NCBI GenBank assembly: GCA_020630335.1
Contig: JAHDBN010000002.1
Location: forward strand, 62,001-126,000
Length of the DNA stretch: 64,000 bases
Direction of reading: 5' to 3'
From: Bacteriovoracaceae bacterium
GTDB taxonomy: Bacteria > Bdellovibrionota > Bacteriovoracia > Bacteriovoracales > Bacteriovoracaceae
A program made the position numbers and the translations under genes. A model generated the notes under the pieces. It did not search any database and was not told the DNA's origin. It saw only the letters and a program-made list of their open reading frames with translations. Numbering within the stretch: the first letter of the stretch is position 1; each line of letters begins with the position of its first letter. This document shows positions 35,424 to 44,592 of the stretch, one piece after another.

Positions 35424-36746
35424 TTACAGCTTCTTAAACTTGTCTAAGGTACTTAATTGCTTATTAGTAGATTTCATTACACTTTCATAGAGTTTTACAG
35501 AGCTTTGTAACTTATTCTTTGATGGTGATTTAGATTTGAGTTGACTAATCGTGTCAGCAGAGATCTTACCAATTTCAGCAGCAATTTTAGACATTGTTTT
35601 ATAGTGTTTAGTAAAAGGCGATTTTTTGTGCGTAATAGCATTTTTTTTCTGATAAATTTGATTGTTTTCAATAACAAAATTTGTAAAAAAACTGCCGAAT
35701 TCTTTTTGATACTTACTGATGAATTTTGATCTTATCTCTTTTAATTTTTTAGAACTTTTAGGGATTTTCATTTCATTAATAGAGCTTGCGATTTGCTTCG
35801 TTATTGAATTTAATGTCTGATATTTCATTTCTATTTCTTGAATCTCTGAAAAATTCATCGTTACTGATTTCTTTAAAAAACCTTTTAAATCTTTCATGAA
35901 AACTTTTTTTGAGCTTGAACCGATTAAAAGTTTTGTTTCATAAGTTTTCTTGATTTCAAATTCAGGCAAAAATAATTTATCCCACATTGAAAGATCTCTT
36001 TTCAATAAAGTCACTTGAACCTTATAAAATCCAGGATGAAATTTTTCACCTTTTTCAAAGATCCATTCTTTGATTTCTTTATTGTTTTTATAAAGCTTCG
36101 TTTCAGTATGAGCTTTCACTGGTACATGAGACAATATCTTGTAAGGAATACTTTGAAATTTTATTCTTGCTAAGTGATGTCCAGGAAGACTTGAACCCAC
36201 CCAAGTTTTCTTTAAATCTGTAGAGACTAAGAATTTCCAAACATGATCTTTGTTTTGGAAATGAGTTTTAAGGTCTTTTTCAAATTTTTGAAAAGAACTG
36301 TATTTCATAAAATTCGGTTTATTAACCTGAAAAGAGCTTTTAAAATAAAGAACTTTCGCAAGAAAGAAGCAAGCGACTAGAATAAAAGGTAGAAATAAAA
36401 TCTTGTAGTATGTGAAAGAAGCAAAGTAGTCTTTTATAGACTGAATAGAATCTTTTACAGGGTTTCCAGACATATTAGAAGTAAAAAGGTGTGAAGCTGT
36501 AGCATCAGAATTTACTTGGTAGGGAAAGGCTTGCTTTTCTTCAGAGGTATTACTTTGGTGATGAAAAACTTCTGTTTTTTCATTGGCACTTTTGATGAAA
36601 TGCGAGAGTGCTATGAATTGAGCATCTCCAGATCTTTTTACTAGACTCTCAGAGCTAAGTTGATTTTTGTTAAACATGCTGTGAAGGTTTTTTTCTTCGT
36701 AAGGGCCAAATACATTTCCATTAATTTTTACATAATATTTTTTCAT
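35424..36746 (-). CDS. GYF_2-like domain membrane protein
   Basis: 440 residues. Residues 2-55 (KYYVKINGNVFGPYEEKNLHSMFNKNQLSS) resemble the GYF_2 domain, a short module that often sits at the front of bacterial membrane proteins. One transmembrane helix lies near 112-130, followed by a lysine-rich, mostly helical exterior part of 300 residues without a recognised domain. The ATG at 36746 is preferred to the TTG at 36749. No ribosome-binding site is obvious. Confidence 0.6.
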   Translation of the reverse strand: MKKYYVKINGNVFGPYEEKNLHSMFNKNQLSSESLVKRSGDAQFIALSHFIKSANEKTEVFHHQSNTSEEKQAFPYQVNSDATASHLFTSNMSGNPVKDSIQSIKDYFASFTYYKILFLPFILVACFFLAKVLYFKSSFQVNKPNFMKYSSFQKFEKDLKTHFQNKDHVWKFLVSTDLKKTWVGSSLPGHHLARIKFQSIPYKILSHVPVKAHTETKLYKNNKEIKEWIFEKGEKFHPGFYKVQVTLLKRDLSMWDKLFLPEFEIKKTYETKLLIGSSSKKVFMKDLKGFLKKSVTMNFSEIQEIEMKYQTLNSITKQIASSINEMKIPKSSKKLKEIRSKFISKYQKEFGSFFTNFVIENNQIYQKKNAITHKKSPFTKHYKTMSKIAAEIGKISADTISQLKSKSPSKNKLQSSVKLYESVMKSTNKQLSTLDKFKKL

Positions 36747-36831
36747 CAATGAAATTATACGATAGTAATTTTAAGAAAACGAATTTGTGAAGAAATTGCC
36801 GAGTAGAACTATCGGTTAAGAGGGAGGGAAA

Positions 36832-36848
36832 GGCAGATTAAATCTGCC
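36832..36848 (-). terminator. Probable terminator after the Ig-like lipoprotein
   Basis: Hairpin GGCAGA/TCTGCC with a short AT-rich loop (the arms extend to GGCAGATT/AATCTGCC). On the minus strand it is followed by a pyrimidine-rich stretch starting TTT, weaker than a full T run. Confidence 0.5.
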
Positions 36849-36865
36849 CTTAAAAATATAAATTC

Positions 36866-38152
36866 TTAGTGAACTACATAAATTTCTAAATAATCTAGCA
36901 TTGCATCATCTTGATAGATAAACTTTAAATTTTTGTTCGTATTAATTGAGTTAATAAAATCAGGTTTTTGCATGCTTATAAACTTTATAAACATATTTAA
37001 ACCTTTATCTCCCGTTGGGACACACCACTGAAAATCCTTAGGTTGGCTTGTAGTCATTGTTAGAAATGGATACATCTTGGATTGTGTGAAATTTTGAACA
37101 TTTGATGGAGCAGTCAAAAAGGTAATATCATCAGTTGTCCACCATGAGTTTACTTGTTTACCCTTTATTTTAGCTACAACACAGCTAATATTTTTGTATT
37201 GAGATAAATCAATTTCAGCAAAAGTAATCATATCATCTTCAGCTGTAAACGAATCGAAAGTAGTTTGCTGGTAATTATATTGAGAGCCATAAGTGTTTTT
37301 ATAATATTCTATTGTTGAATCAACTAGTTGGACATCAGTTTGGTGGGCGAGTTTATCATTTTTAGAGCCAGTAAATTGATCATCTCCTCCGACATTAATT
37401 TTCGAGATCTTTGTAGTTGAAGTCATATTTTTACAATTAAAGTAATCTAGAGGGACTAAAGTTCCTGCCACCATTTTGACAGCTTTAGGTTCGATGTCTT
37501 TAATTAGTACAGTGATACTTTTTTGATGAGTGTTTTTGGAATCACTCACTTCTAGAGTAATAGTTTCTAAGTCACCCTTAGCTCCTTGGAATTTTATTTC
37601 TTGCGTGTCTTTGTTGGAGTTATTAAATACAACTTTCTCGCAGTACTTATTTCCATTTTTTGTGTAACAAATTTTTCCCTCAGAAGCTTTGTTAGTTTTT
37701 GCAACAACAGTAATTGTATCATTTTCTATTTGCTTAACTCTTAAGTCTGAAATTTTTAAGCTTGGAGTAGGAGTTAGAACCAAAGAATCATTGGCACTAG
37801 CTGAACCAGAGTCATTTGAGATCTCCGTTTTGAAATTATAAACAACGCCAGTATTAAGAGCAGGAGTAATAAAAGTTTGAGTCAGTCCATTATCATCAGT
37901 TAGGCTTACATCTAGCTCTATAGTTTTTCCTTGATGCTCATATGAGATGGTACCAGTTGCTGGTTGATTTGATCTAATAATAATTGTCGCTGTGCCATCA
38001 GAATTTTCAGTAACATCAAAAGTTACTAATTCTAATTTTTTTGCATTAACAGCTAGACTATTTGAAATGTTTGACCCATCAATTTTATCAAAAAGCCTTG
38101 AATTGCAAGAAACCAAGAGAAGGGAAGTGATTAAGATACTTAAGAATTTCAT
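36866..38152 (-). CDS. Secreted lipoprotein with Ig/FN3-like repeats, unknown family
   Basis: From the ATG at 38152 (GGAGAATT before it) 428 residues; the longer frame was rejected. Lipobox LLLVSC (Cys16). Residues about 40-200 look like two beta-sandwich modules (ENSDGTATIIIRSNQPATGTISYE... and ...NDTITVVAKTNKASEGKICYT...), the C-terminal half contains four cysteines and has no recognised domain. Likely surface or periplasmic. Function unknown. Confidence 0.65.
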   Translation of the reverse strand: MKFLSILITSLLLVSCNSRLFDKIDGSNISNSLAVNAKKLELVTFDVTENSDGTATIIIRSNQPATGTISYEHQGKTIELDVSLTDDNGLTQTFITPALNTGVVYNFKTEISNDSGSASANDSLVLTPTPSLKISDLRVKQIENDTITVVAKTNKASEGKICYTKNGNKYCEKVVFNNSNKDTQEIKFQGAKGDLETITLEVSDSKNTHQKSITVLIKDIEPKAVKMVAGTLVPLDYFNCKNMTSTTKISKINVGGDDQFTGSKNDKLAHQTDVQLVDSTIEYYKNTYGSQYNYQQTTFDSFTAEDDMITFAEIDLSQYKNISCVVAKIKGKQVNSWWTTDDITFLTAPSNVQNFTQSKMYPFLTMTTSQPKDFQWCVPTGDKGLNMFIKFISMQKPDFINSINTNKNLKFIYQDDAMLDYLEIYVVH

Positions 38153-38280
38153 AAATTCTCCTTTATAGAGTTTTTTTACGTTATTAATTAACTTAGAAAG
38201 AAGCTTAGGGAAAGTAACATATGTAAAGATTGCCATTCTCAGGGGCAATATATCGATAGTAGAGAGAGAGGTAAGAAGAA

Positions 38281-38952
38281 TTAAGACTGCTTTTTGGTAT
38301 TTAGATGATTATATAAGAAATCTGTTGCAAATAAATCTTTTAAGGCCTTTGCGTTATGACTCCATATTTCCGCCAAAGAGAGTTCTGGAGATATTTTAGG
38401 GTACTGAATTTCAACTAAAGGACATTGATATTTTTGATGTAAAAGAAAAGGAAGACTAAGACTTTTCTTTTTATCTAAACTTTCAGTCTCTAGTTTAAAT
38501 AAATCATAAAAGTTAAATTTAGATATAAAGCTTGCTATATGTTTACCACCTTCTGAGAACTGGATTTTGGGTGGTTTTTTCGTACTAAAGTGAATTACAG
38601 CATTGGCAGGATATTTATTCAGTAGTTTGAAAAAATATTTTAGTTCAGGTTTTCTTTTTATATCATCTTCATTAAACTCTTCAATCAGTTTTATCCCACA
38701 TGAGTTTTCCGCTGTTTGAGATTGATAACCATCAACATTTAAAATAGGAACAATAATTAGAGGAATATCTTTTATTTCGTGATTACTGCTAAGCCAATCT
38801 AATAACTGATTGAGTACATAGATCCCTTCAATTTTTTGTCCAAAGATACCGGCTACAAGATAAATATATTGCTTACTTTTGATATCAGTTTTGTAAGCAA
38901 TAATCTCACTACCTTCGACTGATTTTCCAGATTTAAGTTCTTCAAAGATCAT
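38281..38952 (-). CDS. M14-like (MpaA-type) protein lacking zinc ligands
   Basis: 223 residues. The layout follows M14 amidases such as MpaA: YLVAGIFGQKIEG where HGxE is expected, IVPILNVDGYQ, NAVIHFST and a late VEIQYP where the catalytic Glu lies. But the first zinc motif is F37-GQ-K40 instead of H-x-x-E, so two of three zinc ligands are lost. It may be a non-catalytic binding protein or a different family. It shares its start with the stop of the pterin enzyme gene. Confidence 0.55.
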   Translation of the reverse strand: MIFEELKSGKSVEGSEIIAYKTDIKSKQYIYLVAGIFGQKIEGIYVLNQLLDWLSSNHEIKDIPLIIVPILNVDGYQSQTAENSCGIKLIEEFNEDDIKRKPELKYFFKLLNKYPANAVIHFSTKKPPKIQFSEGGKHIASFISKFNFYDLFKLETESLDKKKSLSLPFLLHQKYQCPLVEIQYPKISPELSLAEIWSHNAKALKDLFATDFLYNHLNTKKQS

Positions 38953-39464
38953 TACGAAATGACCTTTTCTTCATTGAAAACTTCTCTATATACTGCAGAT
39001 TGCCCTGGAGTTTCTTCAACCTCAACTTCTAACATTGAAAAATTGAATTTGTATTTTTCAAAAACAATTCTTTTAATTTCAGAGCAAAGATAAATAGCTA
39101 GTCTTTCAGCACTAGTGTTTTCTAAAGGAAGAAATATAATATCTTCTTTTGGAATAATCATCATTTTTTCATCTGGAGGAATAATTTTCCAATACTGATT
39201 TTCATCATAAATCTTTAGCCATTTATTTTCTTTAGGAAGCAAGAGCCTATGATCCAAAGAATCACAAACAGTTCTTACGATGGGCTTGATATCAAGGAAG
39301 TCAAAAACCATGTCAGCTTTTAATTCAGGAGCTTCTCCTAAGACTTTAACTCTATAATTATGGCCATGTAGAGGCTCTCTTGTTCCATCTTCAAATATAA
39401 GAAAATGAGAACTCGCAAAGTTGAAGTACTGCTTGTAAACTTTAATGGAATAATTGACGCTCAA
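38952..39464 (-). CDS. 6-pyruvoyltetrahydropterin synthase-like protein, PTPS-III type
   Basis: 170 residues from the TTG at 39464, chosen because GAGGG lies 5 bases before it. The zinc histidines are H20, H33 and H35 (SSH and HGH). The usual catalytic Cys of QueD (CxxxHGH) is absent; instead E30 is in the motif ExxHGH, which marks the PTPS-III group described as replacing FolB in folate synthesis. So folate rather than queuosine is the likelier pathway. QueD annotation by similarity would be common but less fitting. Confidence 0.78.
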   Translation of the reverse strand: MSVNYSIKVYKQYFNFASSHFLIFEDGTREPLHGHNYRVKVLGEAPELKADMVFDFLDIKPIVRTVCDSLDHRLLLPKENKWLKIYDENQYWKIIPPDEKMMIIPKEDIIFLPLENTSAERLAIYLCSEIKRIVFEKYKFNFSMLEVEVEETPGQSAVYREVFNEEKVIS

Positions 39465-39516
39465 ACTAACCCTCAAGTATGATTTTAGGCGGAAATACTG
39501 TCACTTTTTGTGCTCA

Positions 39517-40797
39517 ATGGCAATAAACGGAGAATCATTGGAAATATCAAATTATCTAAAAAATAAAGATCATAAGTATTCAGAAGGTGTTATTAGTGAG
39601 GCTCAGAAGCAATTTAGTGCTTTAAGCTTCAAAACTTTAGAAATAACACCTCAAGATGAATTTATAAAAATGCTACTTCATTCACTGGATTCTAATACGC
39701 CACTACGAGTTAAATGTGGAATTGATCCAACAGGGACAGATGTTCACTTAGGACACACGATTCCTTATAGAAAAATGAGACAATTTCAAGATTTTGGACA
39801 TATCGGGGTCGTAGTGATTGGTGATTATACTGCTCAGATTGGAGATCCAACTGGAAAAGTAGAGTCAAGGCCAGCTTTAACTTCGGAAGAAACTAAAAAA
39901 AATGCTGAAAAATATTTAGAACAAGTTTCTAGTGTCTTGGATATGAGTAAAACCGAGGTCAGACATCAAAGTGAATGGTTTAATTCTGTGAGTTTACTAG
40001 ATGTTATGAATTGGGCAAACCAAACAACTGTAGCAAAATTAGTTAGTCACGACACATTCAAAAAAAGATTAGAAGAAGGACATTCCTTAGGACTTCATGA
40101 ATTATTCTATCCAGTTCTTCAAGGAATTGATTCTGTATTTATTAAAGCTGATGTTGAACTTGGAGGGAGTGATCAGAAATTTAATGTTTTAATGGGAAGA
40201 GACTATCAAAAATGGAAAGGGAGTAGGCCGCAAGTTGCTATGCTTTTACCTATTATTCTTGGTACCTGTGGAACACAGAAAATGAGCAAGTCTTTAAATA
40301 ATTATATAGGAGTACTTGATGCTCCTTTTGATAAGTTTGGAAAGGTCATGAGTATTCCTGATGCTTTAATGCATGACTTTGCTTTATATGCTTCTAGTAT
40401 GAACAAAACAGAATTTGATAGTTTTAACAAAGGATTAAGTTCTGGAGAATTGCATCCTAATGTAGCAAAAAAAATGCTTGCATCTAATATTGTTTCTATT
40501 TTTCATGGAAAAGATGTTGGAGAAGATATGAAAAATCAATTTGAAGAAGTGTTTAAAAAGAAAAATGTTCCTGATGAAATACCTGAGTTTTCATTTACGA
40601 AAGGTGCAAATATTTTATCAGTACTAGTTGAATCTAAATTACTTAGCTCTAATAGCGAAGTGAGAAGAATGTTAAAACAAAATGCTGTTGGAATTGTAGA
40701 TGGGGAGAAAATCACTGATCAAAATTTTATATTAGATGATTCATTTACAGGAAAAGTATTAAAGGTTGGGAAAAGAAAATTTCTTAAGTTGATCTAA
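39517..40797 (+). CDS. tyrS: Tyrosyl-tRNA synthetase
   Basis: 426 residues from the ATG at 39517; the first 21 codons of the longer frame overlap the divergent promoter region. Class I signatures: GIDPTGTDVHLGHT (HIGH-like HLGH), SDQKFNVLMGRDYQ and KMSKS in GTQKMSKSLNN. The C-terminal S4-like segment ends KVGKRKFLKL. Charges tRNA-Tyr. The stop overlaps the rnhA start (TAATG). Confidence 0.95.
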   Translation: MAINGESLEISNYLKNKDHKYSEGVISEAQKQFSALSFKTLEITPQDEFIKMLLHSLDSNTPLRVKCGIDPTGTDVHLGHTIPYRKMRQFQDFGHIGVVVIGDYTAQIGDPTGKVESRPALTSEETKKNAEKYLEQVSSVLDMSKTEVRHQSEWFNSVSLLDVMNWANQTTVAKLVSHDTFKKRLEEGHSLGLHELFYPVLQGIDSVFIKADVELGGSDQKFNVLMGRDYQKWKGSRPQVAMLLPIILGTCGTQKMSKSLNNYIGVLDAPFDKFGKVMSIPDALMHDFALYASSMNKTEFDSFNKGLSSGELHPNVAKKMLASNIVSIFHGKDVGEDMKNQFEEVFKKKNVPDEIPEFSFTKGANILSVLVESKLLSSNSEVRRMLKQNAVGIVDGEKITDQNFILDDSFTGKVLKVGKRKFLKLI

Positions 40798-41420
40798 TGA
40801 AAAAAAAGATCTTAAATTCTCTAAGCGTGATTAAGGATTTTTATTCTGAAGATTCAGAAATTCAAACGTATTTAAAAAATATAGAGGATAGGATCCTTTT
40901 GATTGAAAATACTCAAAGATCTTTTGATTTTGAAAGTACTGAAGGCACCAATGTAGATTTTTACTTATATAGCGATGGTGCTTGCCGAGGTAATCCAGGA
41001 CCAGGTGCCTGGGGAGTTGTAGGGCAAAACTCTGAAGAGATGACTATCTTTGAAGCGAGTTCTTTTGTGGATGAAACAACTAATAATCAAATGGAGCTAT
41101 TAGGTGCTATAAAAGCGATAGAACTTTTAATTGAGTTTAAGGAGAATAAAAACTTAGAGGAATTAAATGTCGAGCTTTATACAGATTCTAAGTATGTGGT
41201 AGACGGAATAAAGTCTTGGATTATAAATTGGAAAAAGAGAAATTGGAAAAAATCAGATGGATCAAAAGTTGCTAGTAAAGAACTATGGCAACAATTAGAT
41301 GAGGCTAGAAACAAGATAGGTCAAATTAAATTTAAATGGGTGAAAGGACATAACAATCATCCACAAAATGAGAGATGTGATGAGCTTTGCAATGAAGTAT
41401 TGGATAGAGAATCTTACTAG
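40797..41420 (+). CDS. rnhA: Ribonuclease HI with N-terminal extension
   Basis: 207 residues: about 55 residues of helical N-terminal extension, then RNase HI from YLYSDGACRGNPGPGAWG. The acidic catalytic set is present (Asp in SDGA, Glu in NNQMELLGA, Asp in YTDSKYV and Asp in NERCDELC), along with the basic handle region WKKRNWKKSDGS. Degrades RNA in RNA-DNA hybrids. Start overlaps the tyrS stop. Confidence 0.94.
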   Translation: MKKKILNSLSVIKDFYSEDSEIQTYLKNIEDRILLIENTQRSFDFESTEGTNVDFYLYSDGACRGNPGPGAWGVVGQNSEEMTIFEASSFVDETTNNQMELLGAIKAIELLIEFKENKNLEELNVELYTDSKYVVDGIKSWIINWKKRNWKKSDGSKVASKELWQQLDEARNKIGQIKFKWVKGHNNHPQNERCDELCNEVLDRESY

Positions 41421-42270
41421 GAAACTATTTGTTATTATTTTCTTTAGTATGACTGCTATTCCTTGTAGCTTAAAAGAAAATACTGTTTCTCTATCAGGTC
41501 CTTTGAATTTTTATTTCTTAGAACTAGAGTTACATCAGGACTCTAAGTTAAAAGCAGTGTCTTTATATCATGATTTTCTTCATAATAAATTTAAGGGTAA
41601 GTGGATAGGTGGAGGAATATATTTATCTACTAAAGAACTCTCAAAAATAGGTTTGAAGTATGATTTATATCTTGATGAAAGCTTTGAGCTAGAGCAAAGA
41701 ATTCAAAAAATTAAGAAAAAAGTTCCTGAGATACGTTCAGTCCACTGGGTGAAAAGCAAGGGGAAAAGCAGTCTGGAGTTGATAAAAAAACTTGAGTCAA
41801 CAATAAAAAAAATCACAAGAAACTGTGATGAAAAATTATCCGTTTTAAGATCTAGGGTTTCTAAAATTTCTACTGAAATTTTAAATTTTAAATTCTTGGA
41901 AAAAACTCATCTCTTTTATTTAGGCATGGTTAAAGGAGAGAAAACTAAAAATATTATGGTGGCCAATGATCTATTTGTTTTAAATTTAAAACAAAACAAA
42001 TCTTTCAAGGGATACAAGACAGATCTTGCTTACTTAGAACCCTCAAGTAAAAACTTGAAAAGTTTGAGAGACAAATCAATATATATTGGTTTGAACTCAT
42101 CTAAAGATTCTGAATTCAAATTTATTGAATATGATAAAAACTCTTATAATCTTTTCTATCGAGGCCTTCTTGTTCCAGGACTATCTCAAATATATTTTAT
42201 TTCTGAGTTTCTTGGGTTTTACGAAGATGTTTTGAAATTACAAAAGCAAAGAAAAGCCAGCAAGAAGTAG
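41392..42270 (+). CDS. Secreted protein, possibly a metal/cobalamin ABC binding protein
   Basis: About 292 residues from the ATG at 41392; the start overlaps the end of rnhA and lacks a clear ribosome-binding site. Signal peptide with Cys (FFSMTAIPCS) so perhaps a lipoprotein. The order of a helical backbone linker in the middle and the late GLLVPGLSQIYFISEFLGFYEDVL is similar to BtuF/FepB-type proteins, and an ATPase and a FecCD permease lie downstream at 44.6-46 kb. This is a weak similarity; the function is not established. Overlaps the end of a convergent gene. Confidence 0.45.
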   Translation: MKYWIENLTRKLFVIIFFSMTAIPCSLKENTVSLSGPLNFYFLELELHQDSKLKAVSLYHDFLHNKFKGKWIGGGIYLSTKELSKIGLKYDLYLDESFELEQRIQKIKKKVPEIRSVHWVKSKGKSSLELIKKLESTIKKITRNCDEKLSVLRSRVSKISTEILNFKFLEKTHLFYLGMVKGEKTKNIMVANDLFVLNLKQNKSFKGYKTDLAYLEPSSKNLKSLRDKSIYIGLNSSKDSEFKFIEYDKNSYNLFYRGLLVPGLSQIYFISEFLGFYEDVLKLQKQRKASKK

Positions 42271-43438
42271 AGATCAAAGCAGAGTAATCAAAAGCAAATA
42301 TCCAAATAGAATTAGCAATTTGAGAAAGAGTGTTTGTTACTTCTTTATCTTTTAGGGCAACTAAAATGGCAAAAAATAAAGCAAATCCTCCAGAGCCAAA
42401 GCGGTATCCAAAAACATCTATGAATTGTTTTGTTCTATACTTTATATCAGTAGAAAGAGGAACATAAATTAGTTCCTTTGCACCTCTGAAAACAGAGTAA
42501 TCGAGCGATTTAAAAATTAAGAATGAATACATTACTGGATCTAAACCTGGTACTAAAAATACCCATATGCTTGTAATTAAACTAATCAAAGGAATGATGA
42601 TGTGAATATGGCCTAAAAAAGCAATTTTAAAAATCACTGGTAAAATAAGTATTTGGAAAAATAAAGCTCCAGCGTTTATATTTCTAAAAAGATCTGCATA
42701 ATAAACAGACTTGTCATCAGTATTATCAATCGTAGATGCAATTAATTTATCAAGCTTGTACTCAGTAACACCTGTAAAAATTTGAGACAGGATAATAATG
42801 ACAAATAAAGCATAAAGTGTTGGCATTTTTTTTAATTGTGTAAGCCCTAGAGGTGCAGCCTTTTCTTTTTTCTTGATTTGAATGGAACCTAAAAGAAAAA
42901 ACATGATAATAGCACCTGGTATGAGTGCAAGAGTTGCAATAATGACAGCGTTTTCAGTACCAATTGTTTTGACATAATTTTTTAATATTGTTCCGCTAAG
43001 AATTGTTCCAACAGATACAATGGCCATCATAATACCAGAGTAAGACTTTGCACTATCTAGATCATTGGCAGTATTAAAATAGGCCCAAACTTGCTCTAAA
43101 AGCATCATGACATAAATAGGTCTTAAGATAGTTAGTATAAAAGCGGCTGGAGCAAACTCTTGTTTTAATAAAAAATAAATAACAATAAAAATAAGAATCC
43201 AGGCAGCATTTAAAATTTGATAAGTTATTCTAGGGCCAAACTTGCTAAGAGTTTTATCATAAGCAAAAAGAGCAATAAGCAAAGCGACGATCATTAATCC
43301 GTAAGCGAGAGGAAAAAGATCAGCGGCATAATATTTCAAAAAGATAGATTTAGATGCAACTCTCATCCAATCATAAGAAGCGATAACTGAAACACCTACT
43401 AAAGAAGGTAAGATAAGTTTTTTTAATAAAGATTGCAT
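42197..43438 (-). CDS. ATP/ADP translocase-like (TLC/MFS) membrane transporter
   Basis: 413 residues, around ten to twelve hydrophobic helices. The late block SVFRGAKELIYVPLS...QFIDVFGYRFGSGG matches the KE-Y-PL and ID-R-G pattern of the TLC nucleotide transporter family, though overall it looks divergent. Members move ATP/ADP or other nucleotides. The ATG at 43438 has AAGGA 4 bases before; the TTG at 43450 is rejected. Substrate unknown. Confidence 0.6.
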   Translation of the reverse strand: MQSLLKKLILPSLVGVSVIASYDWMRVASKSIFLKYYAADLFPLAYGLMIVALLIALFAYDKTLSKFGPRITYQILNAAWILIFIVIYFLLKQEFAPAAFILTILRPIYVMMLLEQVWAYFNTANDLDSAKSYSGIMMAIVSVGTILSGTILKNYVKTIGTENAVIIATLALIPGAIIMFFLLGSIQIKKKEKAAPLGLTQLKKMPTLYALFVIIILSQIFTGVTEYKLDKLIASTIDNTDDKSVYYADLFRNINAGALFFQILILPVIFKIAFLGHIHIIIPLISLITSIWVFLVPGLDPVMYSFLIFKSLDYSVFRGAKELIYVPLSTDIKYRTKQFIDVFGYRFGSGGFALFFAILVALKDKEVTNTLSQIANSIWIFAFDYSALISTSCWLFFAFVISKHLRKTQETQK

Positions 43439-43478
43439 GCGTTCCTTCAAGTTTTATTAACGAACGCAGTCTATATGC

Positions 43479-44534
43479 TTAGGCTTTCTTTGAAAACTGT
43501 CTTTTCAAAGCTTGAAAGTCATTAGAATCAATCTTAGAACCATAACCTTTATGTTTAGCTGCCATTTCTTGCATTTGCCTTACTCTTTCAACACTAGGTG
43601 GATGAGTACTAAGAGCATCACCAAAAATAGCCGTTAAAGGATCTCTTGCTCCACCTTTGGCCTTTTGCTCCATTGCTAAGAGTTGATTATAAAATTTTCC
43701 AACATGATCTTTATGATAACCAGCTTTCGTAGCAGTTCTAAACGAGATTCTATCAGCTTCCATTTCATCTTCTCTAGAGTTTGCCATAAAAGAAAACTTA
43801 GAAATTAAAAGTCCTCCACCCATTCCTGCCATAACGCTATATTGTCTAACTCGTGAGATACATGAACTATAGCTCTTCGATCCTTTTTTACACATTGATT
43901 TACCTAAAACCGCTCCACCAATTCCTCCAAGAAGGGCACCGCCAACTGTATAGAGTAAAGATTTTGTTTGAGACTTTTTTTGAGCTTCCATTCTTTCAGC
44001 TGTATGTCTGGCCATAACGTGACCAACTTCGTGGCCTACAACACCTGCAAGCTCTGCTTCACTACCTGCCATAGCGACAAGAGGAGCAGTTACCATAATT
44101 TCTCCTGCTGGTAGAGCAAATGCATTGATCATTTTAGCATCGACTAAAGTGAAATTATAACGATAAGGTTTTGCATGTAATCCATTAGAGTGAACAATTT
44201 TTTGTCCAAGTCCTTGGATATATCTTTGTGCTGCTTGATTTTTTACTGCAGGATATTGCTTCCTTAATTGACCTAAATATTCTTTAGTCATTTGTTGTTC
44301 TTGAGAAACAGTAAGAGATGATTTTTGGCCTCTATTATCTCCTTCTCGATATCTAGTTTGAGGAACAGTAGCACAAGCTGTTAAAAGCATAGGAAGAGCA
44401 TGAAGGAAGATCCTTCTACCCATTTGAGTTTCATTTAGCTCAGTAAGTTCTTTTTCTAATAAAACCAGTGCAACTTCTTCTTTTTTGGTTCTTGCAAGAC
44501 GTTGAGCTTCTTGAAGTGGGGTTAAATTTGTCAT
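43479..44534 (-). CDS. M48-family zinc metalloprotease, exported
   Basis: 351 residues. Strong ribosome-binding site GGAGAG before the ATG. Residues 1-37 are a soluble, charged extension; a twin-arginine-like signal with a lipobox follows (GRRIFLHALPMLLTAC). The protease core has FALPAGEIMVTAPL, HEVGH near 167, and EDEMEADRISF (third zinc ligand Glu). Similar to BepA/LoiP-type envelope quality-control proteases. The N-terminal extension before the signal is unusual. Confidence 0.85.
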   Translation of the reverse strand: MTNLTPLQEAQRLARTKKEEVALVLLEKELTELNETQMGRRIFLHALPMLLTACATVPQTRYREGDNRGQKSSLTVSQEQQMTKEYLGQLRKQYPAVKNQAAQRYIQGLGQKIVHSNGLHAKPYRYNFTLVDAKMINAFALPAGEIMVTAPLVAMAGSEAELAGVVGHEVGHVMARHTAERMEAQKKSQTKSLLYTVGGALLGGIGGAVLGKSMCKKGSKSYSSCISRVRQYSVMAGMGGGLLISKFSFMANSREDEMEADRISFRTATKAGYHKDHVGKFYNQLLAMEQKAKGGARDPLTAIFGDALSTHPPSVERVRQMQEMAAKHKGYGSKIDSNDFQALKRQFSKKA

Positions 44535-44592
44535 ATGCTCTCCTTAAAATATTATTCATTAGTATTTTACATGAAATCATTCGAGAGGGGAG

